Assembly: GCA_013397115.1 (NCBI GenBank)
Contig: VWZW01002639.1
Location: forward strand, 682,001-746,000
DNA: 64,000 bases
Direction of reading: 5' to 3'
DNA from: Edolisoma coerulescens
Lineage: Eukaryota > Chordata > Aves > Passeriformes > Campephagidae
The notes under the pieces are model-generated. The model searched no databases, was not told the DNA's origin, and saw nothing but the letters and a program-made list of their open reading frames with translations. The position numbers and the translations under genes are program-made. Of the stretch, positions 1-9,496 are shown piece by piece. Position 1 is the first letter of the stretch; every line of letters begins with the position of its first letter.

Positions 1-146
1 TCTCTTGCCCAGCCTCACGCACAGCCAGGCTGACTCTTTGTGGCACTCAGGCTCCTGCAGGTCAGCTTGGGGATGTTGGACCTCCACCCTGAGCTCCTCC
101 CAAGCTGGGCTCCAGCCCAGCTCTGTGCCATGAAAAATGGAGCTTA

Positions 147-322
147 TTAGGGAAGAATTCTTCCCTGTGGCTGCCCCTGAATCCCTGGAAGTCTCCAAGG
201 CCAGGTTGGACGGGGCTGGGAGCAGCCTGGGACAGTGGAAGGTGTCCCTGCCCATGGCAGGGGGGTGGCACTGGATGGGCTTTAAGGTCCCTTCCAAGCC
301 AAACCATTCTGGGATTCTATAG
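147..322 (+). mobile_element. CR1 LINE 3'-end fragment (internally deleted)
   Basis: This is the 3' untranslated end of a CR1 retrotransposon in sense orientation. It opens with the usual 'gggaagaattcttccctgtg' block. It then jumps straight to 'gctgcccctgaatccctgg', skipping about 36 bases (the 'ggggaggccctggcacagggtg' region) that sister copies here keep. It ends in 'aaccattctgggattct'. The truncation at the 5' side is normal for CR1. It is not coding. Confidence 0.92.
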
Positions 323-2598
323 AGTTCTGTTTCTTTCCTGTTTTCTGAACCTTCCTTAAATGAGATTTTTTTTTTTAACCCAGAGGCACAAGTGATGTTT
401 TTTATTACCAAACAGGCATTTTTTGCCATGGCATATTAAAGACGTTAATAACATTAATTATAATTTTACTTTGGTGTGCCTCAACACCTTGTTTTCCTTC
501 AAAGACATATTTTTTTTTCATTCTCTAAACAAAACTCAGGTGCTGCCTGCTGAGCAGCATCCCATCATGAAGCTGAAATACTCTGTACCATTCTGCACAA
601 GCCTGAATGGCAACATGAAGGCTGAATTCATTGTATCATCACACCGTGCACAACACCATCTTTCAGCTTTTCACAAACCTGATAAATCCTTCACAAACCA
701 GCCCAAAATAGAAACAGCCATAGAACTCTCTGAAGTTGTCAGCAAGATTTCTTGAATGGATTTTAACACATCTCTCCTCCAGGAAAAGGTTTCTGTAGCA
801 AAGGTTTCTGCAGCAAGTTTCAACTTTCCGCTGCCTATTAAAAACAGCTTGCAAGTATATATATTTATATATATACAGACTCATACATCTATATATAATT
901 GTTGAATAATTCACTTTTTGTCTTTTTACTGGAGTAGCTTGCACTTAAAAAGCCACGTCTTGATGATCCAAACCGAAATGCAGAAATTCAGGAGGTGAAG
1001 AGTTACTGAAAATATCAGTGGAATTAATATTTTTCACGTAGCATTAACTCCAGCTGTTGGTGAACATTTTAAAAATAAGTTTCTGAACAGCCAAAAGCTC
1101 AGACACACAGATAAGCACATGAATAATTCTGGTGGTTTCCATAAGGAAACTTAATTAAGGATGCCCAAATCCAGAATGCAACAAGCTGGAGCAGGAGTGA
1201 TCATTACTGAATTAGCATTGCTTGATGGAGTTACAAATAACTGAGTGGTCACCCTCCACGAAACACGAAGGGAGGCAGAAAATTCCGAGAGAAGATTAGC
1301 CCAAAATGAAGGATTCTTTTCTAGATTGCTCCTAGAAGCAAGAATTGCTAAGTCTGAGCTCTTGGGTGCACTTGAGGTCATGAGCAGCTGAAAAGAAACC
1401 CCAAATAAATCAACACTGAAGATGCAGCTCCACAGAAATTAGAAGGAAGTCAAATTTCTGTCTTTTCCATGATGTTGGGATGCTCCATGCTGGAATTCTC
1501 TTTCTTGGCAGGTGAAATGTTCCACCAGACCGAGGGTTTCACTCCAGGCAGGTCTAGCACTGGAGTTAAACTCACCTCAAGGCTCGGTCCTGCATGAGGA
1601 TTTTCTTCCAGCTCTCTCCCCTTGTGCTGGCTAAATTCTAAGTCTAAAAGTCATGGGATGGGGATGGAATATTCAGGGACTTCGTGCTCCCTGGTTTCAG
1701 AGTTTTTCAGGATCAAAGCAGCTGCTGATTGCTCACAGCAAAGGCAGTGTTGTTCTTGATGAGGCACTTCCCATGCTGGAAGCACATTCAGCCTCCAAAC
1801 CCAAAGGAACTCAGGTAAATCAAATTAACCGGGGATTTTTAATACATTTAAATGAAATGAAAGAGAAATTTCCGCAGTGGAAAGAAGAATCAACCAACAT
1901 TCTTTTCACAGCATTATGAACAATGTTTTAAGTTCCTTTTCCGTCAGCTACCTTTTAATTAGCAACACTTCACCACAGTTCTCACATGTAAAACCCACCT
2001 AGGATGGGTCTTGATCTCACTAAATGGGTGCCAGTGGTGCATTTTTAACTTTAACTGCTTTAATCGCTTGATGAGGGACCTCAATATGAGAAGTGACAGA
2101 GGCCTTTAATGGTTTAATAACTCACACAAGTCCTGGCTTTTGAGTGAAGTTCAGAAATGTGCTTTAGAGTTGAGAGAAGTTATCTCCAGAAGAATACAGG
2201 CCACATCCTTGAAGGATAAGGAAAAGCAGCTTAAACAGGGAGATTCTCTGGAGAAATAAAATTTTGCTTGGGATTGTTCATGTTATCAGAGCCCCAGATG
2301 CATTGCTGCTCGCAACAGATCTATTCCAGCCTGATGCTGAATTATTTTGGCTTTCCATGCTATCAGAGGAGACAGGAAAAACTACTACCATCAGAAAAAA
2401 TGCATTTATATCCCCCTGTGTGAGCATCTGGGTGTGTGTGCACTCAAAACTCTGAGTAAGGATGAAAGGACATTTTCTGAGTGTGCGTTTCTGGGCATTA
2501 TACATGATTTAATTTATAAATTATGCAGCTTCTGGGTATTTTGAGGACATTGCTGCTGCTGGTCCCATGGCACAGGGAGAGTGTTTGTGGCACAGGCA
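323..2598. other. Unique non-coding stretch
   Basis: AT-rich unique sequence. The only structure I see is a TA-rich simple repeat at about 854-900. Open frames are under about 110 codons and carry no recognisable domain. No exon, RNA gene or mobile element is supported. Confidence 0.6.
854..900. repeat. TA-rich simple repeat
   Basis: Interrupted TA dinucleotide and TTTATATA runs, self-complementary and probably length-variable. Confidence 0.8.
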
Positions 2599-2818
2599 CA
2601 TTGGGTTGGGAGGGATCTTAAAGTTCATCTCGTTCCACCCCTGCCATGGCAGGGACACCTTCCACTGTCCCAGGCTGCTCCAAGCCCTGTCCAGCCTGGC
2701 CTTGGACACTGCCAGGGCTCCAGGGGCAGCCACAGCTTCTCTGGGAATTCCAGCCCTCTCCACCCTCATAGGGAAGGATTTTTCCCAATACCTAATCCAA
2801 ACCTACTCTTTAAATTTA
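2599..2818 (-). mobile_element. CR1 LINE 3'-end fragment, minus strand
   Basis: Antisense CR1 3' end. It starts with 'ttgggttgggagggatctta' (the complement of the 3' tail), carries the 'ccctgccatggcaggg' palindrome, and runs through 'cagccacagcttctctggg' to the 'cccaatacctaatccaaacc' block. It is shortened in the middle relative to the copy at 25.3 kb, lacking the 'caccctgtgccagggcc' segment. Non-coding. Confidence 0.93.
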
Positions 2819-3191
2819 CAGCATTCTGGGCTGGTTTGCATTGCCCTGTGCTGATCTTCTCTCCAACTTCATGTTTAAGTTCTTTTTAAATCTCATCTTT
2901 CCAGGCTGCTTCTCGTGTCCAGCCAATTGATGATCATCTTGTTTAAATAATAAATGCAATTTCCCACTTCAAATAAAACCCTTCACCTCTATTTTTCCAT
3001 GCTACTGTTCCTTTTTCTTGTAAATCTCATCTACTTACTCAGCCTAATGATCTTGATAATTTTGTCAACAAATGGAGTGGTCAAACAGCCTCTCACCATG
3101 ATGTGTTTCTGCTCTGAGGAGAGCTGTGCTTCGTGAGGTTTGGTGATTCCATTTGTTTCAGTGTCAGCACTACAAGTTGTTCTACTTCCTC

Positions 3192-3264
3192 ATTTTTTTA
3201 ATAATTTTAATCTTTTTTAATGATTTTAAATATTTTTAAATAATTTAAAATCTTTTTTAATGAG
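3192..3264. repeat. T/A-rich tandem repeat, about 40-bp period
   Basis: The block 'aatcttttttaatga' occurs at 3209 and again at 3249, separated by 'ttttaaatatttttaaataa'-type sequence. It looks like a local tandem duplication within an A/T tract. Confidence 0.65.
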
Positions 3265-3439
3265 GTATCAGAAACCCAACTACAATGGTTGTGCTTAGTG
3301 GCGTTTCATTTGCCTTTTAACAGGAGTTTTTCTATTTCATTGACAACCTGATCACTTTGACCTTCATTTGCTAAAAGCTTCTGTTCTCTTTTAAAATGCA
3401 CTGGGTTTCGTTCAATCTGTATTTGCAATCTCAACCTGC

Positions 3440-3482
3440 ACATATATATATACATATATATATATATTTATAAATATATACA
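3440..3482. repeat. (TA)n microsatellite
   Basis: A near-continuous run of TA/CATATA dinucleotides about 43 bp long, interrupted by 'ttta taaa'. It is self-complementary. Confidence 0.85.
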
Positions 3483-3812
3483 CAATGACCTGTACATATG
3501 TTCATATATGAATGTTTGTGTACACACAGGGAATTTCACAGCCCAGTTTTGGGAAAGGCCAAGAACAGAGCAGCAAAGCTGAGCAGGGTCAGAGAATTGG
3601 AGCCTTTGAGGCAGCTCTGCCAAGATCCAGATGGAATTGGACCTTGGGATGAGGGGATGGGTTTGCAGAAGACTCAGGAGGAGGTGAGGTGCTGCAGGGG
3701 GATGAGCTGGGGCTCACCCTCTGATTTTAGGACTTTCTCTCCCAAATGAAGCTGGATAACTACCCAAGTCCCAAACTTTTCAGCTCTTCCTGTGTCTGAA
3801 ACACTTCTCTTA

Positions 3813-3878
3813 CATTTTACACACCCTATACATAACACACCCGGTATTTTACACCCCCTGTATTTCACACATCCCCCC
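3813..3878. repeat. Degenerate tandem repeat, about 16-17 bp units
   Basis: About four imperfect units of the type 'attttacacacccyrt' follow one another. They are strongly strand-asymmetric, with C and A on the plus strand. Confidence 0.55.
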
Positions 3879-4942
3879 AGCTCAGGGAGCTCCCTGCCAC
3901 GCTCACCAGCAGCAGTCCACAATCCCCAGACAATTCTCTGTCCCTTCCAGTTCATCTCCTCGGATGCTGGGACACCGCAACATCTCCCTCCATCACTGGC
4001 CACGTCACTTTGCTTTTCTATTTGCATCAGATGAGTAAAGAAACATCATTTGGCAGAGGAATGTTTCTCTTCTGTTGTTCCACCAGGTTTTATCCCAGCT
4101 GAGGGAGGGAAATTGTCAGTTCATTGCTTGTAGGGCTGTGATGCTGCCTGGGGGAGCATCCACAGGAAAAGCTGAGGTAGCCATAGGCATTCTGGAGCCT
4201 AAGGACAGTCAGGGTTATTTTCCATGCCCAAGAAAAGACAAATTTATAATTATATGGGGTTGTAAAGGCTGATGAATGCCAGTACTCTATTTCTCCCCTC
4301 TGAAGTGTGCAGGAAAAGATCCTGTGGAAGTCAATGGATGTTTTGCCACTGCTTCCATGATTGGGTTCCCAATAAATGGTGATTCCTGGAGCCACTTATA
4401 TGGGAAATGTGAAAGTCGAAAATGACCTCTCCACCACCTTGCTCATCACTCCAGCCCTTCTCTAACCAAATAAAGGGCTGGATGGGGGCAGATATTGTTG
4501 GCATTGGGGTCTTTTTTATTATTTGAAGGGCCCAATTTCCAAAGGTCATTGATAGGATTTGATGGAAATCAGCCTTTAAAGTGTGAATATTGATGGGTGA
4601 GTAAAGTGAGTTTTCAGATGGATGACACTGCAAAAAAAACCCATAATTAAAAAAAAAAAACAAATTATGAAAATTTGAATTAATAAAATGAAATATTTGT
4701 CTCACTCAGGACACTAAATCTGAAGTGACCATTGGAGAAATCATTGACTCCAGGGTAAATGAGGGCACAGCCCTCACTGGAATGAGCTCCAGGGTTTTAT
4801 CCTCACAGAGGAGGACAGACCAAACCAAAATTAGCCTGATTTTGCCACAGTCCTGATGGAAGCAGAGAGAAAAGATCAGATCTGTCTTGAGGAATCCCTT
4901 TAGCGTCTCCATGCTTCACCCAGAGAGGAGGGATTGTTGTAG

Positions 4943-5020
4943 GGATTGTTTTAGGGTATTTTTGGAAGTTTAGTGTTATAAGGATTATTTTAAGGCATTT
5001 TTGGAAGTTTAGAGACAGGG
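4943..5020. repeat. 39-bp tandem duplication
   Basis: Two adjacent units (4943-4981 and 4982-5020) share 'ggatt.ttttargg.atttttggaagttta' with a handful of differences. A partial third unit ('ggattgttgta') lies just upstream at 4931. Confidence 0.75.
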
Positions 5021-5056
5021 GCAGAGGTGAGCTTTTTTTTTAGTTTTGAGAAACAC

Positions 5057-5100
5057 TTATATCTAAATATCTAATTATATATAAATATATATATATTATG
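5057..5100. repeat. AT-rich simple repeat
   Basis: Runs of 'atatctaa' and 'atatata'. Simple-sequence DNA. Confidence 0.7.
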
Positions 5101-6032
5101 TCTAAATGTAATTTTAATGCTTCAAATATATTGAAAATTACGTATCCCCAAATAGGCCTGGCTGTTTGATATTCAAGTATCATTTTTATAAGGGAAAAAT
5201 CCCAGCACTAAAGTAATTCCAATCTGTACTCAAAAACATATTTGTTGTGTGCTTCTATTATTTCTGTTAGACATTTCTGCTTCTGTGGTTTCTATTAGGC
5301 CTTGAGAATATATCAATATATTTTATTTGCACATTATTAATAGGTATTTATATAAATATCATCTGGATTTATAGAAATAATATCCTTAGCAAAATCCTAC
5401 ACAGATTTTTAGAGTGAATGTTTATGGCTACTGGAAACTTGTGAAGGATGTGGTTTGTAATACTTCTGTGACACAGCCAGAGCTCAAACAGTGCTACTAA
5501 AATTCATCTCCTTTGGACAGTGAGACCTGGCAGAGAGAAAAAATCAAGGAGAACAACCAGGGATACAGGAGTGAGATTAAAAAAAATGCAAAAACCATCA
5601 CAAGTAACAGTCTCTTAGCCAAAATAAAAAATAAAAGAGGTCAAATAAGTTAATCCTGCTGAGAATAATTTATAGCTCCAGTACCCAGCTCCTCTCCGGG
5701 CAGAAAATCCTTATGAATTTGCCAACATCCTGGGAAAAAAAGAGTGGATCAGTGATGAGGATGATGCTGCGTGATTGTAGTGCCAGGGGAACGGAGAGCT
5801 TGGAGTGGGAAAATGAGGGAGGAGCTGGCAGGAGCAGGGATTGTCACCCTGAGGAGCGGTGACAGCTGGGAGCGCCGGCTTGGCACCCTGAGAAATGCTG
5901 AGCCAGAATCCACCAGGCACAGCCAGCCACAAAAGAGCAAGGAAAGGGAATTTGGCAGGGGTGAAACAGGCTCTTCAGCAAGCAAAATGAATGCAGATGG
6001 AGTTAAACCAGAGACTAAATCTAAACCTGCAC

Positions 6033-6469
6033 TGATGCCTTGAGAGGCTACCCAGAAACAGAGACTGACAGGAATGAGGGAACAAAGGTTGGTATTTATT
6101 TAAAGGCCTTCAAAGGTTCACCCTGGGGAGCCAAAGGCCACATCCAAAAAGGACCCCAAGATGGACCCCGAGTCACGAGTTCTTCACACTTTTATAGGTT
6201 TGGTTCATTTGCATATCAGCATAAATTATCTAATTAAATCTTTAGCTAATGATGTCATTTCTACAATTTCCCCACCTCTCTAGAGGCCCTGGTTTACACC
6301 TTTTGGGCCTGGAACAGTCTGGGTGTCCTTGAATAACAAGCTCAGAGAGGCTTTGTTGTGTCCATCTTAGCATGAGAGAGCAGAAGCTGACAGGCTACAA
6401 GAAAGTTCAGAGTTACACCCTGAGCAATCCAGGATTTGAAGAATATAAAAGCTAAAACCCACGGCATCA
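6033..6469 (-). mobile_element. Solo LTR of an endogenous retrovirus, minus strand
   Basis: A 437-bp long terminal repeat read on the minus strand. It is bounded by the 7-bp inverted termini TGATGCC and GGCATCA. The flanks share 'gcac' on each side (6029-6032 and 6470-6473), a candidate 4-bp target duplication as used by gamma-like/ERV1 retroviruses. In its own orientation it holds an ATGCAAAT octamer (complement at 6207-6214), a TATAAAAG box (complement at 6189-6196) and an AATAAA signal (complement at 6095-6100), giving U3-R-U5 order. Neither flank shows a primer-binding site or gag/pol sequence, so it is a solo LTR from recombination. It is closely similar to the copy at 9071-9496. The family name cannot be fixed without a repeat library. 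Confidence 0.85.
6189..6196 (-). promoter_or_regulatory. TATA box of the minus-strand LTR
   Basis: TATAAAAG on the minus strand inside the LTR, about 90 bp upstream of its AATAAA signal. The same box is kept in the sister LTR. Whether it is still active is unknown. Confidence 0.6.
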
Positions 6470-9070
6470 GCACCTCCCAAGGCACCTCCTTCCCAGGTCA
6501 GGCTTGGAACGACTCTTGGGCTTGGTAAGGCAGGGAAACACGAATTATCTTTATGAATTATCTTTCACCAGTTTGTGGGAACTCCTCAGAGCCAAGCAGG
6601 TGTTGCTTGCAGGAGTATTTACTACAGGACACTTTGGTTTGGTTCTTGGAGCAACAGATTGTGCTGGTCTTTCAAACAGTTGTGAGAAAAAATTCTTAAG
6701 TCTTTATAGAATGCAGCAGTAGGTCCAAGACCAGTTTTATCAGCATTCCAGTGTTCCCCTACTACTAAAACTAGAATTTCTTATTAATATTGAGCAAAAA
6801 ACTACACAAACCCCATAATTATGTTGGGTTTTTGCAAGTTAAAACTCAGGTAGACAAAAAAATGCTTCCCATGTAACAACTGCTTTGCAGAAATTCACTT
6901 CTCATAAACACAAATACTTTTTCAAATGCAAACAGTCTTTTGTAGGAAGGGAAAAGAATAAATATTGATTGAATATTTTTCATAAACATCTCCCTTCTAC
7001 AACATGGATCAAATTTTCCCACAGAATCTGATCAAAAAGCACCCTCAGAATCCCTGCACCTTTATTGTTCTTAGGAAATTTGATTTTGTTTACTAAAAAG
7101 GAACTTTTGCCCATTGTTGTGCAGAAATTCTTCTATTTTGTAGCTCCTGATGCAGTTTTCGAGCTTGTCTGACAAACAGGAGGGAGTCAAAACGTAACAG
7201 GGAACTAAACTCAAGAACAGGTTTAGCAGCATTGCACTTCTAATTTGGTTTTGATTTCAGACTTGCCATTGCTCAGAAAAATAAGTAACATTCAATCTGA
7301 TCTTTCTGCCCAGAGGAGATTCCTTTTGGTCATGATTTTGGTGCAGAATCACCTGAAGTTGAACTGAGTTCACTCAGCACAGGGTTAACACAACACTCAG
7401 AGAAAAGCAAGGACCCTGCAAGCTCCAGTTCATTTACAACACGACTAAAACTGGTTGTCAGGCACCTGTAAATATTGGCAATGTGATTTTGCCACGATTT
7501 TGAATATTTCTGTTTGAGTTAAGACAACTCAGCCCACACACAGGACTTGTGGTGGAGGTGGCTGTGTTATCACTCGAGTGAGAGCTGCAGCTCGAACAGA
7601 TTTGCCTCCCTAAAGCCTGTCTGGAATGACTTGATGCTGATTGTTATTTTTATTATTATCAGGCTGTATTGTTGGACCTTTTCCACAGACACATTCCTGT
7701 GAATGCAAACAGAAACATGGAAAATGTTTAACTTCTTCTCCAAGCAAAATTCCACGGAGTTGTCCATTCCATCCCCAGCTCTCCCAGCCTGTCCTTCACA
7801 CCCAGACCATCTGTTTGTCATCTCTTGGCTCTGCCCGTGCCTCTCCCACAAACCAACCATCTGCTGGGAGCCTTTCAACTTCTATTTACAGCCCAGGCTC
7901 TTTTATCTCTCTTACAACTCCTTGCATATGTCAAAATTTTAATTACACAGCCACGTATTAGGATGTCGTGGGCTCAGGGGGCTTTTGCTAACAGTGATGG
8001 GCTGGAAGGCTTTGGAAATGTGGTTTATGGCTTGTTGATAAATGATGCTCCTGAAGAGTGCAACTGGTTTGGAAGGGAAGGAATAGATGATGCATGAAGT
8101 CAATAATTGTTCCAAGACACCTCCAGGTAATTGATGTCTGCATAATTCCATAAATGCCGTGGCTTTATTAAAATACAATAACAATATTAATTTATATGAA
8201 AATTCACTCTGGCTAACAGCTAATGCATTTAAATTTTAGATAATTTAATGCAGTCCTATGTCCTGTTAGGGTGGGGGGAACAAAAGGAGGATTCTCAGTA
8301 GAAATTCACTACATGCCTCAGATCTCATAAAATATGAGGCTTGAATGACTTTTATAAATGCTATAAATATGATTAAGATATCCCCCTCCCAAGGCAGGAG
8401 GGTGAAACGGATCTTGCTGAACAAAAACCAGCCAAGAACATTAAAAATTACCATTTCAATTATGAATACTGTACATAATAGACAGATAAAAACAAAGCCT
8501 TTCCTCTCTCCTGCCAGCTGGAGGGACAGAGGATGAATCCACAATTTTTATCCACAATTTTAATGCAAATTGTTGAGGAATGTTCCCCGTTCTTTCAGGA
8601 TGAGTTTCCTGAGTTGATACCATTTTAGGACACAACCCATTTTGCATGGGGATCAGGGATGGAAGGGAATTTTAATAACACGAGGTGACAGAGGAGAAAG
8701 AAGCAGCAGGGCTTTTGCCACATGGTCCACAAAACAAAATAAAGGAATTACTGAGGATTAGCAGAATCAGATCCCCTTTCCCTGCAGTGCCAGGGCTTTG
8801 CCTGTGTCTGTTCTTCCCCTTCTGGCCTGAGGACTGGTCAACTCTTCTGTAAAAAGGAAGGATTTTCCACACTGAAATCTAAGAACACATGGAAAGGAGA
8901 TTGGTGGGGAAGGGTTGTAATTTTAGGCTTTGAAAAAAACAAACGAAACAATTTTGAGAGAGCTCCAAAGAGGTTCAGCACCACCAGAAGGGCCCCACTG
9001 AAGCCCTGATGATGACTCTGGTTGACCAGAGCCGGTGCTGGTTTGAAGGGGTGATTTGGGACCCCGACTG
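6470..9070. other. Unique stretch between two inverted solo LTRs
   Basis: No retroviral gag, pro, pol or env sequence is recognisable here. The two flanking LTRs point in opposite directions, so this is not the inside of a provirus. It appears to be ordinary AT-rich unique DNA. The short 'atccacaattttta' tandem pair near 8537-8562 is the only local repeat noted. Confidence 0.55.
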
Positions 9071-9496
9071 TGATGCCTTAGGTTTTAACTTTTATATTTT
9101 CAAATCCTGCACTGCCTGGTGTATAACTCTGAAGTTTTGTGTGCCCTGTGAGCTGCTGTTCTCTCACGCTGGTCAGACACAACAAACCTCTCTAGATTTG
9201 CTCTCCAAGGACACCCAGACTGTCCCAGGCCCAGAATGTGTAAACCAACATCTTTAGAAGGGCAGTAAGCTTGGGGAAATTACATCATTAACTGAAGTTT
9301 TAATTGGAGAATGAACCCTGATATGCAAATGAACCAAACTTATAAAAGTGTGAAGAGCCCGTGACCCAGGGTCCATCTTGGGTGTAGCCTCTGGCCTGCT
9401 CAGGGTGAACCTTTGAAGGCCCTTCAAATAAATCCCTGCCTTTATTCCCTTGTTCCTGTCCAGTCTCTGGTTTTCAGGTGGCCACTTTAGGCATCA
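9071..9496 (+). mobile_element. Solo LTR of the same endogenous retrovirus family, plus strand
   Basis: A 426-bp LTR with termini TGATGCC (9071-9077) and GGCATCA (9490-9496). It aligns along its whole length with the reverse complement of 6033-6469, sharing 'ggacacccagactgt', 'aggcccagaatgtgtaaacc'-like sequence, the octamer region, the TATA region and the polyadenylation region. Features in order: ATGCAAAT at 9323-9330, TATAAAAG at 9341-9348 and AATAAA at 9427-9432. The flanks 'actg' and 'cctg' agree at 3 of 4 bases, compatible with an eroded 4-bp target duplication. No primer-binding site or internal region follows, so it is a solo LTR. Small indels separate the two copies, so they are separate, moderately old insertions. 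Confidence 0.87.
9341..9348 (+). promoter_or_regulatory. TATA box of the plus-strand LTR
   Basis: TATAAAAG lies 11 bp after an ATGCAAAT octamer and about 80 bp before AATAAA, the normal LTR promoter layout. It could drive transcription rightward into unique DNA if still active. Confidence 0.6.

Larger units (their letters stand above)
2819..6032. other. Unique AT-rich stretch with simple and tandem repeats
   Basis: No gene is recognisable. The stretch holds five low-complexity or tandem features, listed separately. A somewhat G+C-richer patch lies at about 5750-6030, directly beside the LTR, and I cannot assign it. Confidence 0.55.

Noticed and set aside
6033..9496. A single provirus bounded by the two LTRs
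   Set aside because: The LTRs are in opposite orientation and the interval has no gag, pol or env, so they are separate solo LTRs.
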